Positions 1-12,000 of a DNA stretch of 64,000 nt are shown here, piece by piece. The notes under the pieces were generated by a model. It had not been told where the DNA came from, did not search any database, and saw only the letters and a list, made by a program, of their open reading frames with translations. The stretch is from assembly GCA_933228675.1 (NCBI GenBank), contig OW121743.1, forward strand, positions 115,431,781-115,495,780, given 5' to 3'. The stretch's first letter is position 1, and each line of letters starts with the position of its first letter. The translations under genes were made by a program, and so were the position numbers. Source of the DNA: Stomorhina lunata. Taxonomy: Eukaryota; Arthropoda; Insecta; Diptera; Rhiniidae.

Positions 1-2040
1 TTTTCTATAGAAAAATTTTTAACGAAAAAAATTCTATAGAAAAATATTTTACGAAAAATTTTCTATAGAAAAATTTTTAATTTCTATAGCAAAATTTTTA
101 ACGAAAAATTTTCTAGCGAAAAATTTTTAACGAAAAATTTTCTATAGAAAAATTTTTAACGAAAAATTTTCTATAGAAAAATTTTTAACGAAAAATTTTC
201 TATAGAAAAATTTTTAACGAAAAATTTTCTACGGAAAAATTTTTGTCTAACGAAAAATTTTCTATAGAAAAACTTTTGTTCAACGAAAAATTTTCTATGG
301 AAAAATTTTTGTTTAATGAAAAATTTTCTTTAGAAAAATTTTTGTTTAACGAAAACTTTTCTATAGAAAAATTTTTGTTTAACGAAAAATTTTCTATAGA
401 AAAATTTTTGTACAATGAACAGTTTGCTATAGAAAATATTTAGTTTAACGAACAATTTTCTATAGAAATTTGTTTAACAAAAAATTTTCTATAGAAATAT
501 TTTTTTAACGAAAAATTTTCTAGAGAAAAATTTTTATTTAACGAAAAATTTTCGATAGAAAAATTTTTGTTAACGGAAAAATTTTCTATAAGAACATTTT
601 TTTTTAACGAAAAATTTTCTATAGAAAAATTTTTGTTTAACGTAAACTTTTCTATAGAAATATTTTTGTTTAAAAAAATTTTTCTATAGAAAAATTTTGT
701 TACAATGAACAATTTGCTATAGAAAATTTTAGTTTAACGAAAAATTTTCTATAGAAATTTTTTTACAAAAATTTTCTATAGAAATATTTTTTAACGAAAA
801 ATTTTCGATAGAGATATTTTTTGGATGAAAAATTTTCTATAGAAAAATGTTTTTAACGAAAAATTTTTATGGAAAAAATTTTTTTATGAAAAATTTTGTA
901 TGGAAAAAATCTTTTAACGAAAAATTTTCTATAGAAATAATTTTTTAATGAAATTTTTCTATAGAAATATTTTTTAACGAAAAATTTTCTATAGAAAAAT
1001 TTTTGTTTAACGAAAAATTTTCTATAGAAAAATTTTTGTTTAACGAAAAATTTTCTATAGAAAAATTTTTGTTTAACGAAAAATTTTCTATAGAAAAATT
1101 TTTGTTTAACGAAAAATTTTCTATAGAAAAATTTTTGTTTAACGAAAAATTTTCTATAGAAAAATTTTTGTTTAACGAAAAATTTTCTATAGAAAAATTT
1201 TTGTTTAACGAAAAATTTTCTATAGAAAAATTTTTGTTTAACGAAAAATTTTCTATAGAAAAATTTTTGTTTAACGAAAAATTTTTCTATAGAAAAATTT
1301 TTGTTTAACGAAAAATTTTCTATAGAAAAATTTTTGTTTAACGAAAAATTTTCGATAGAAAATTTTTGTTTAACGAAAAATTTTCTATAGAAAAATTTTT
1401 GTTTAACGAAAAATTTTCTATAGAAAAATTTTTGTTTAACGAAAAATTTTCTATAGAAAAATTTTTGTTTAACGAAAAATTTTCTATAGAAAAATTTTTG
1501 GTTAACGAAAAATTTTCGATAGAAAATTTTTGTTTAACGAAAAATTTTCTATAGAAAAATTTTTAACGAAAAATTTTCTATAGAAACATTTTTAACGAAA
1601 AATTTTCTATAGAAAAATTTTTAACGAAAAATTTTCTATAGAAAAATTTTTAACGAAAAATTTTCTATGGAAAAATTTTTAACGAAAGATATTTTATAGA
1701 AAAATTTTTAGCGAAAAGTTTTGAATAGAAAAACTTTTAACGAAAAATTGTTAATAAAAAAATTTTTATCGAAAAATTTTGTATAGAAAAATTTTTAACG
1801 AAAAATTTTTTATAGAAAAATTTCTTTTCGTTAAAAAGATTTTTCTATAAAAAATTTTTCGTTAAAAAAGTTTTTCTATAGAAATTTTTTGGTTAAAAAA
1901 TTTTTTCTATAGAAAATTTTTCGTAAAAATAAATTTTTTTATAGAAAATTTTTCGTCAAAACAATTTTTCTATAGAAAATTTTTCGATTTAAAAAAATTT
2001 TTTTAACGAAAAATTTTCTATAAAAAAATTTGTTTAAATC
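1..2040. repeat. Palindromic-core satellite, array 1
   Basis: Tandem units combine the core TTTTCTATAGAAAA with linker AACGAAAA. Two unit lengths alternate in blocks: about 29 bp with TTTTTAACG (1-240 and 1555-1800) and 33 bp with TTTTTGTTTAACG (240-1555). The block 1003-1300 is almost perfect at 33 bp. Near 1815-1825 the linker flips to CGTTAAA, so 1820-2040 is in opposite orientation. The array runs off the left edge. The 33-bp unit keeps a frame open and yields long 11-residue-repeat ORFs, which I regard as artefacts. Confidence 0.95.
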
Positions 2041-3708
2041 GACTACTTTATAGTTTGGTCTTGTCTAGTCGAGTCCATGGTCTTGTACAATGCCTAGTCG
2101 TAGTAAAAATTTAGGTTAAAAACAAAAAATAAACAACCTTGATTTTATATTCCCATAAATCCAATATTTCACCTAAACTTTCCCACTTTAATTTCTTTAA
2201 GTTTACTCAAGGCTTTCGCTGTTGATGTTAAATCCATGATCTGTTACGAAGATTTATCTGCTTTCATGCTACTTAGATTAAAGTCAAGTTGTTTTATGCT
2301 AAAACACCTTAAGTTTTAGCTATAAACTCTGTGATTTTTCTTCTTATTTGTATTTTTTACAATTCCATGATAAAATCAAATAAAAAAAAGGTCTCAGATA
2401 AACGTTAAACACACACATACTCGTACACATACAGACAATACATAGACAAACTGGCAATTTTAATATTCCATCAAAAGCAAATCCCTTAAGAGAAATTTGA
2501 TGTGTATCAAGGACACAACCACCTCCTCCTCCTACATTACTCAACTCATACATACGAGTTTGTTGTTTGTTTTTTGCCTTCCAAAGGCTATATTTTACAC
2601 ATGCATTCACTTAGTTATTATGTATGTATGTGTGTTTGTATACATACATACATGTAGACTTGGTAATGCATCTAAATAAAATAAAATCAAGAAGTATTAA
2701 AGGAAAAAGTTTATTAAAAATGTATAAACAGCAAAAAAACATAGAAAAAGTAAAAACGACAAGACAAGAATATCAACTACTAGTAAGCAAAGGCAGCAGG
2801 AGGAGCAGCAGAGGCAGTAGCAGCAGAATATAGTTCTAAAACCTTGTAGTAGTGTAAAGTAGCTGCATGTTTATTTATTATTTTCTTGTTCTTGTTCTCG
2901 ATGTTGTAGCATGTTGCAACTTGCAACATTACTAATATTCTATAAGTGAAAATCTCCTGAGGTACCGAGAGATAGAGAGCAAATAGCAACATTAACAAGC
3001 GACTGCAGAAAATATTGCAGAATAAAAAGTATAAAACTACAAGAAATATGCTTATTAATGCTAATAACAATAATAATAATGCAGTTTATTATTTATGCCA
3101 AAGTAGAAAAAAAAGAAATCTTTAAACAAACTGAATAATATAAATACAAGAGAATAACTACAAAACTAAATTCAAAGATGACTGCACCCATACAAATGTT
3201 ACCTTGCAAACGCTAGGAAGATCCTACAGCCGAGATTTCAAAAAAGGCAAATTGGAAAAAATATACAAAACAAAAATATAAAAACTAAAGAAAATAAAAT
3301 TGTATCTTAAATCAGCTAAGCCGCCGAGTACTGCGACTTCTGTAGTAGTAAGACTTTAGATACAACATTGAGATACTTTTTGTCTTATTTCGTACAAATG
3401 TTGCACTTGTACTTGTCTTTGATTTGAATTTCAAATAAAGTTAAGACTAAATTTCTTTAAGTAGATTTAAGTAGAATGCGATACAAAAGTTACTATATAA
3501 CATAGTTTAAATAATCTTATTTTTTCTTTTCGTATATTTTATTTATAATCCTGTAATGGTGGCAACAAATGGAGTAAACAGGTAAATGGAGGAAAATGGA
3601 GAAAGCATCTAGAGATTTTGGTAGAATATTTTGATATGATAGAGTTATGTATGTAACAGTTTTTTTAGTTCTACTGAATATTTTGAATTCATTAAATTTT
3701 TCACTTTC
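2041..3708. other. Unique AT-rich spacer without a recognised gene
   Basis: This stretch is non-array DNA between arrays 1 and 2. The first 65 bases contain AGTCCATGGTCTTG-like words that resemble the reverse complement of the repeat at 22400-22626. It has short CA/TA microsatellites (about 2405-2445 and 2620-2655), a CTCCTCCTCCTAC run near 2520, and a CAG/AGG triplet patch at 2790-2828. The short ORFs here have no recognisable domain and are interpreted as chance. It may be intronic. Confidence 0.6.
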
Positions 3709-6240
3709 CATAGAAAAATTTTAGACAAATTTGCTTATAAGAAATATTTCTATACAAAATTTTTCGTTAAAAAAATGTTTTTTATAGAAAATTGAAAAAA
3801 AAAAAATGTTTTATATACCATTTCTCGTCATAAACATTTTTCTAAAGAAAATTTTTCCATAAAAAAGTTTCTATGGAAAATGTTTCTTATAAGAAATATT
3901 TCTATAGAAAATTTTTCGTTAAAAAATTGTTTCTATAGAAAATATTTCAATAAAAAATGTTTCTATAAACAATTTTTCATTAAAAAATGTTTCTATAGAC
4001 AATTTTTCGTTAAAAATGTTTCTATAGCAAATTTTTCGTGAAAAAAGTCTCTATAGAAAATTTTTCGTGAAAAAAGTCTCTATAGAAAATTTTTCGTGAA
4101 AAATGTCTATAGAAAATTTTTCGTTAAAAAGTTTCTATAGAAAATTTTACGTTAAAAAGTTTCTATAGAAAATTTTTCGTGAAAAAAGTCTCTATAGAAA
4201 ATTTTTCGTGAAAAATGTCTCTATAGAAAATTTTTCGTTAAAAAGTTTCTATAGAAAATTTTTCGTTAAAAAGTTTCTATAGAAAATTTTTCGTTAAAAA
4301 GTTTCTATAGAAAATTTTTCGTTAAAAAGTTTCTATAGAAAATTTTTCGTTAAAAAGTTTCTATAGAAAATTTTTCGTTAAAAAGTTTCTATAGAAAATT
4401 TTTCGTTTAAAAGTTTCTATAGAAAATTTTTCGTTAAAAAGTTTCTATAGAAAATTTTTCGTTAAAAAGTTTCTATAGAAAATTTTTCGTTAAAAAGTTT
4501 CTATAGAAAATTTTTCGTTAAAAAGTCTCTATAGAAAATTTTTCGTTAAAAAATCTCTATAGAAAATTTTTCGTTAAAAAGCTTCTATAGAAAATTTTTC
4601 GTTAAAAAGTTTCTATAGAAAATTTTTCGTTAAAATTTTTTAATAGAAAATTTTTTATTAAAAATTTGTCTATAGAAAATTTTTCATTAAAAAATTTTTC
4701 TATTGAAAATTTTTCATTAAAAAGTTTTCTATAGAAACTTTTTCGTTAAAAAATTTTTTGTTAAAAAATTGTTCATTAAAAAATTTTTCTTTAGAAAATT
4801 TTTCGTTAAAAAATTTTTCTATAGAAACTTTTTCATTAAAAAATTTTTAGTCAAAAATATTTTTCTATAGAAAATTTTTCCTCAAAAAAATTTTTCTACA
4901 GAAAATTTTTCTTTATAAAAATTTTTCTATAAAAAAAAATTTCGTTATAAAAATTTTTCTAAAGAAAAATTTTCGTTAAACAAAAATTTTTCTATACAAA
5001 ATTTTTCATTTAACAAACATTTTTCTACAGAAAATTTTTCGTTTAACAAAAAGTTTTCTATGGAAAATTTTTTGTTTAACAGCAAACATTTTTCTATAGA
5101 AAATTTTTTGGTTAAACAAACATTTTTCAATAGAAAATTTTTCGTTTAACAAAAATTATTTTATAGAAAATTTTTCGTTCAACAAAAATTTTTCTATAGA
5201 ATTTTTGTTAAACAAAAATTTTTAAATAGCAAATTTTTCGTTCAATAAACATTTTTCTATACAAAATTTTTCATTTAACAAAAATTTTTCAATAGAAAAT
5301 TTTTCGTTTAACAAAAATTTTTCTATAGAAAATTTTTTGTTTAACAAAAATTTTTCTATAGAAATTTTTTTCGTTTATCAAAAATTTTTCTATATAAAAT
5401 TTTTTCGTTTAACAAAAATTTTGCTATTGGAAATTTTTTGTTTAACAAAAATTTTTCGTTTAACAAAAATTTTTCAATAGAAAATTTTTCGTTAAACAAC
5501 AATTTTTTTATAGAAAATTTTTCATTAAAAAATTTTTCTATAGAAAATTTTTAGTAAAAAAAATTTTTCTATCGAAAATTTTTCCTCAAAAAAATTTTTC
5601 TATAAAAAAATTTTCGTTATAAAAATTTTTCTAGAGAAAATTTTTCGTTAAACAAAAATTTTTCTATAGAACATTTTTCGTTAAACAAAAATTTTTCTAT
5701 AGAAAATTTTTCGTTAAACAAAAATTTTTCTATAGAAAATTTTTCGTTAAACAAAAATTTTTCTATAGAAAATTTTTCGTTAAACAAAAATTTTTCGTTA
5801 AACAAAAATTTTTCTATAGAAAATTTTTCGTTAAACAAAAATTTTTCGTTAAACAAAAATTTTTCTATAGAAAATTTTTCATAAAAAATTTTTCTATAGA
5901 AAATTTTTCATTAAAAAATTTTTCGATAGAAAATTTTTAGTAAAAAAAATTTTTCTATCGAAAATTTTTCCTCAAAAAATTTTTTCTATAGAAAATTTAT
6001 CGTTATAAAAATTTGTTTATAAAAAAATTTTCGTTATAAAAATCTTTCTATAGAAAATTTTTCGTTAAACAAAAATTTTTCGTTAACAAAATTTTTGGTT
6101 AAACCAAAATTTTTCTATAGAAAAAATTTTGGTAAACAAATATTTTTTGAAAGAAAATTTTCCGTTAAAGAGAATTTTTCATTAAAATCAAATTTTGCTG
6201 TAAACATTTTTTATTATAATAAAAATTTTTCTATAAAAAC
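3709..6240. repeat. Palindromic-core satellite, array 2
   Basis: Units carry linker CGTTAAAAAG (28 bp, most homogeneous about 4230-4640) and, further on, CGTTAAACAA (33 bp, about 5640-5870). The 33-bp unit is the reverse complement of the one in array 1, so arrays 1 and 2 are largely inverted relative to each other. The edges, 3709-4000 and 5880-6240, are strongly decayed, with indels and lost cores. Open frames at 4945-5130 and 5617-5856 (minus strand) are repeat-encoded. Confidence 0.95.
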
Positions 6241-7284
6241 TTGATTTTGTTTTTTGTTTGAATTTCATACGGATGATATTAGAGGTCCTTCTTAAATTGC
6301 TACATATAAAAAACATATCTCACGTAAGAATTTTGGAATATTTTAATCACGTTTTTGTTTGCAGACAAAAAACTCAAGTCATATAACATGTATCCGCTTA
6401 TTGAGTATAAAATTAATTTAAAAAGTTTCCGCAAACATAATAAATTATTGAATTTCTTTTTTCTTTGCTCTTAATTCAAACATTCAACATTTTTATTACT
6501 TATGTATATAAAAATGTGTTGGTTTTTTTCGCAAAAGGAATTCTTATAAAAAATGCTATTCATTTACATAAATATGTATGTGTATGTGTGAACTTACACA
6601 CACATACACACACTTTCTATATTGACATATGATATTTATTTTTTGTGCTCTCTCGCTCAAATATGAAGCGGAAATTAATTTTTCGTCAATATTTTATTTC
6701 ATCATATGCAGGAAAAGATGTTAAAAGAAAATATTCAGAGCAAAATTTTTCAATTGTATGTCAGCAAATTGTTAATAGACTGACTATAAACATTTTTTCA
6801 ACAAATTGAATAGATAAAAATGCACATTTATATAGAGAATATCATGTAAAATATACTAACGTATGGATGTATATATAATGTATGTGTGTATGCAAGTTAC
6901 AGGATATGGTATTTTTACCTAAGTACGTACCCATCGTGTATTTATAATAAAATTCCAAACAGATAAAAAAGGTACACCAAATGAAATTCATTATTTTTGG
7001 TAAATGTTTTCCTTAATATTTGTTCTCTAAAAATAGCGAAAATTTTCAGTTTGTTAAATTTTAAACTGTAATAAAAATGTTGTACATTTCTGTTTGATAT
7101 TGTATATGATATATAAAAGATACTTCTACTTCTAAAAGAATTTTTGTATTTAAAAATCTAAATTTAAAAATCTAAAAAGTATAAAAGTATCTTAAAGGTT
7201 CTTTTGTATTTTAATACAAAAGGAAATTATTTTTGTCTAAAACTACTTTTGTATTGATAAGCTGCTCTTGTATATAAAAGAAAC
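6241..7284. other. Unique AT-rich spacer
   Basis: No gene is recognised. It contains a TATGTG/CACATA microsatellite pair about 6575-6612 that can fold on itself. From about 7110 to 7284 it has degenerate copies of ACTTTTGTAT and TAAAAGATAC, a motif that recurs at the edges of array 4. Confidence 0.5.
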
Positions 7285-10200
7285 ATTTTCGATATAAAAA
7301 TGTTTTTGTAGAAAAATTTATTCGGTAGAAAATTTTTCATTATAAAAAATTTTATATAGAAAATTTTTCACTATAAAAAATTTTCTATAGAAAATTTTTC
7401 ACTATAAAAACTTTTCTATAGAAAATTTTTTATTACAAAAAAATTGTTTATAGAAAATTTTTCATTATAAACATTTTCTATAGAAAATTTTTCATTATAA
7501 AAATTTTCCGTGAAAAAAATTTTTGTATAGAAAATTTTCCATTATAAAAATTTTTTTATAGAAAATTTTTCGTAATAAAAATTTTTCTGTAGAAAATTTT
7601 TCAAAATAAAAATTTTTCTATAGAAAATTTTTCGTTATAAAAAATTTTCTATAACAAATTTTTCATTATAAAAAATTTTTCATTATAAAAAATTTTCTAT
7701 AGAATATTTTTCATTATTAAAATTTTCTATAGAAAATTTTTCATTATAAAAATTCTCTATAGAAAATTTTTCATTATAAAAATTTTCTATAGAAAATTTT
7801 TCATTATAAAAATTTTCTATAGAAAATTTTTCATTATAAAAATTTTCTATAGAAAATTTTTCATTATAAAAATTTTCTATAGAAAATTTTTCATTATAAA
7901 AATTTTCTATAGAACATTTTTTATTATAAAAAATTTTCTATAGAAAATTTTTCATTATAAAAATTTTTCTATAGAAAATTTTTCATTACAAATATTTTTT
8001 CGTAGAAGATTTTTCATTACAAAAATTTTTCTATAGAAAATTTTTATTATAAAAATTTTTCTATAGAAAATTGTTCATTATAAAAATTTTCTATAGAAAA
8101 TTTTTTATTAAAAAAATTTTTTATAGAAAATTTTTCATTAAAAAATTTTTTTATAGAAAATTTTTCATTAAAAAAATTTTTTATAAAAAAAAATTTCGAT
8201 ATAAAGATATTTTTGTACAAAAATTTATTCTGTAGAAAATTTTTCATTATAAAAATTCTCTATAGAAAATTTTTCATTATAAAAATTTTCTATATAAAAT
8301 TTTTTATTATAAAAATTTATTCTGTAGAAAATTTTTCTATAGAAAATTTTTCATTATAAAAAATTTTGCTATAGAAAATTTTTCATTATAAAAATTTTTC
8401 TATAGGAATTTTTTCGTTATAAAAATTTTTCTATAGGAATTTTTTCGTTATAAAAATTTTTCTATAGAAAATTTTTCGTTATAAAAAATTGAAAAATTTT
8501 CTAATGAACAATTTTGACCAGAAAATTTTGTATAGAAAATTTTTTATTATAAAAAATTTTCATTATAAAAAAAATTTTCTATAGAAAATTTTTCATTATA
8601 AAAAATTTAAAAATTTTATAATGAAAAATTTTCTACAGAGAATTTTTATAATGAAAAATTTTCGATAGAAAATTTGTTCTTATAATAATTTTTATAATGA
8701 AAAATTTGATAATAAAAAATTTTATATACAAAATTTTTGTTATAAAAAATTTTCTATAGAAAAATTTTTATAATAAACACATTTTCTATAGAAAATTTTT
8801 CATTATGAAAATTTTTCTTTAAAAAATTTTTCATTATATAAATTTTTCAATAGAAAATTTTTCATTATAAAATTTTTTCTAAAAAAAATTTTTCATTACA
8901 AAAATTTGTCTATGCAAAATTTTTAATCCGAACCCAATTTCAATTTTGCTTTTTCATTATAAAAATTTTCTATAGAAAATTTTTCATTATAAAAATTTTC
9001 TATAGAAAATTTTTCATTATAAAAATTTTCTATAGAAAATTTTTCATTATAAAAATTTTCTATAGAAAATTTTTCATTATAAAAATTTTCTATAGAAAAT
9101 TTTTCATTATAAAAATTTTCTATAGAAAATTTTTCATTATAAAAATTTTCTATAGAAAATTTTTCATTATAAAAATTTTCTATAGAAAATTTTTCATTAT
9201 AAAAATTTTCTATAGAAAATTTTTTATTATAAAAAATTTTCTATAGAAAATTTTTTATTACAAAAAATTTTCTATAGAAAATTTTTCATTATAAAAATTT
9301 TTCTATAGAAAATTTTTCATTACAAATATTTTTTCGTAGAAGATTTTTCATTACAAAAATTTTTCTATAGAAAATTTTTATTATAAAAATTTTTTATAGA
9401 AAATTTTTCATTAAAAAATTTTTTTATAAAAAAAAATTTCGATATAAAAATTTTTTTGTAAAAAAAAATTTCGATATAAAAATATTTTTGTACAAAAATT
9501 TATTCTGTAGAAAATTTTTCATTATAAAAATTCTCTATAGAAAATTTTTCATTATAAAAATTTTTTATATAAAATTTTTTATTATAAAAATTTATTCTGT
9601 AGAAAATTTTTCTATAGAAAATTTTTCGTTATAAAAAATTTTCATGATAAAAAATTTTGGTATAGAAAATTTTTCATTATAAAAATTTTTCTATAGGAAT
9701 TTGTTCGTTATAAAAATGTTTCTATAGAAAATTTTTCGTTATAAAAAATTGAAAAATTTTGTAATAAACAATTTTTTACAGAAAATTTTGTATAGAAAAT
9801 TTTTTATAATAAAAAATTTTCATTATAAAAAAAAATTTTCTATAGAAAATGTTTCATTATAAAAAATTTAAAAATTTTATAATGAAAAATTTTCTACAGA
9901 GAATTTTTATAATGAAAAATTTTCGATAGAAAATTCTATAGAAAATTTTTCATTATGAAAATTTTTCTTTAGAAAATTTTTCATTATATAAATTTTTCAA
10001 TAGAAAATTTTTCATTATAAAATTTTTTCTATAAAAAATTTTTCATTACAAAAATTTGTCTATGCAAAATTTTTAATCCGAACCTAATTTCAATTTTGCT
10101 TTTTCATTATAAAAATTTTCTATAGAAAATTTTTCATTATAAAAATTTTCTATAGAAATTTTTTCATTATAAAAATTTTCTATAAAAATTTTTCTATAGA

Positions 10201-10862
10201 AAATTTTTCATTATAAAAATTTTTCATTATAAAAAATTTTGCTATAGAAAATTTTTTTATAGGAATTTTTTCGTTATAAAAATGTTTCTATAGAAAATTT
10301 TTCGTTGTAAAAAATTGAAAAATTTTGTAATAAACAATTTTTTACAGAAAATTTTGTATAGAAAATTTTTTATTATAAAAAATTTTCATTATAAAAAAAA
10401 ATTCTATAGAAAATTTTTCATTATAAAAAATTTAAAAATTTTATAATGAAAAATTTTCTACAAAAATTTTCATTATAAAAAAAAATTGTATAGAAAATTT
10501 TTCATTATAAAAAATTTAAAAAATTTATAGGAAAAATTTTCTACAGAGAATTTTTATAATGAAAAATTTCCGATAGAAAATTTGTTCTTATAAAAATTTT
10601 TATAATGAAAAATTTTATGATAAAAAATTTTATATACAAAATTTTTATTATAAAAAATTTTCTATAGACAAATTTTTATAATAAACAAATTTTCTATAGA
10701 AAATTTTTCATTATAAAAATTTTTCTTTAGAAAATTTTTCATTATATAAATTTTTCAATAGAAAATTTTTCATTATAAAATTTTTTCTAAAAAAAATTTT
10801 TCATTACAAAAATTTTTCTATGCAAAATTTTTAATCCGAACCCAATTTCAATTTTGCTTTTA
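7285..10862. repeat. Palindromic-core satellite, array 3
   Basis: The 30-bp unit has core TTTTCTATAGAAAA and linker CATTATAA. It is nearly perfect at 7740-7910 and 8950-9220. The array has a higher-order layout. A marker, AATCCGAACC followed by AATTTCAATTTTGC, occurs at 8935, 10075 and 10833, and blocks containing TCTGTAG variants (about 8228-8340) repeat near 9505-9620. The array ends at the third marker copy. Confidence 0.95.
8942..10105. repeat. Higher-order repeat unit of array 3
   Basis: The interval between successive marker copies is 1140 bp (8935 to 10075), followed by a shorter 758-bp version (10075 to 10833). The inner order of variant units is shared with the preceding block: homogeneous CATTATAA units, then ACAAATATTTTTTCG, then GATATAAA units, then GTAATAAACAATTTT. 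This indicates duplication of a whole block, not of single units. Confidence 0.75.
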
Positions 10863-12000
10863 GATTCTTAGATACATATAGTGACAATTCCCTAAATAAA
10901 TCCCTTTATAGTGGATCTATGCTTAAAAAGTTTTGTTCGGAATCTAAAAGATAACTTTCTATCCAAAAGAGCAGATATTAAAAAAATAAAATTTTTCCAG
11001 ATCTTGGAAAAATATAAAGCATTTAAAGTAACTTTCTCAGAAGTAACAAAATTTTTTTTTACCAAAATATAAAATGAAAAAAAATATTCGTTTCCCTCTA
11101 GTTTTTCTATGACAATCTCGTCTAGTCACCCGCACATTAAAAAAACATTGTAAGCATTTTTTAAAATATTTCCGCTTTTACATATAAAGAAACATTTAAA
11201 ACTGAAATTCTCACAGTCGCATTTAAGCATTTGACTGCAGTTTATTTTGTTGGAAGGTTGGTTGGCTGGTGGGTTTAAGGCATCACAGGTTTGTTGGATT
11301 GTAACTCATACAAGTATATACATACCTTCATTCAAAATACAGAGAATTTCTAACATAAAAAATGTTTGTCAACGATTGTCGAACATATTCTGGCAATTTC
11401 ACATGCTTTTCCCCAAGTTCAACTAACTAAACAAAAGTTGAACTTTGTGTTTTTTTCTGTAGGTCCTCTGTAGCTCGTTGGTTCATTTTTTAGTTTTTAT
11501 TTGAAAATTGTTGGAAATTTAAATTGTCATCATCCTTCCTTTTTAGTTTTTAGCATTTTGGTCGAGTATTTATTACACGAATTATTTTGAGGGCAATTAC
11601 AAACCACAAACATGCTTTAGCCCTGAATAGAAAACAAAACCGAAAAATGTGAAAATGTGAAGAAATAAACTAAAAATAGCAAAAAGGCACAAATAGAAAA
11701 CTAGCAGAGAAAAAACACATACTAAATTTGCAGCGACCTAAATTTTTCTAGTAATTTGTAATGTTAATGTTTTTATTATTTTTTTTCCTTTTTATTCTGC
11801 ACGGCTGCAAATTAGTCGGAAAGGGGGTAAATGTTAATTTGAAATTTAATAATGATGTAAATTATAATGTTTGGTACCAGAAAGGTACTTTTGTGTCTTA
11901 TATGAACTTAAAGATACTTTTGTGTCTAAGAATTAATTTTGTATCTGAAATCTTTTATTGTATCTACAAAATACTTTTGTAGCTAAAAAGTCAATTTTTT
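10863..12000. other. Unique AT-rich spacer
   Basis: No recognisable gene. From about 11876 to 11995 there are three or four degenerate copies of a TACTTTTGTGTCT-like motif right before array 4, similar to 7110-7284. A 73-residue plus-strand ORF at 11761-11982 overlaps these and has no domain I recognise. Confidence 0.5.

Noticed and set aside
1003..1554. Long plus-strand ORFs with an 11-residue repeat that look like a repetitive structural protein
   Set aside because: They follow exactly the 33-bp satellite unit, are open on both strands, and stop where the unit length changes. No promoter, start context or unique domain is seen.
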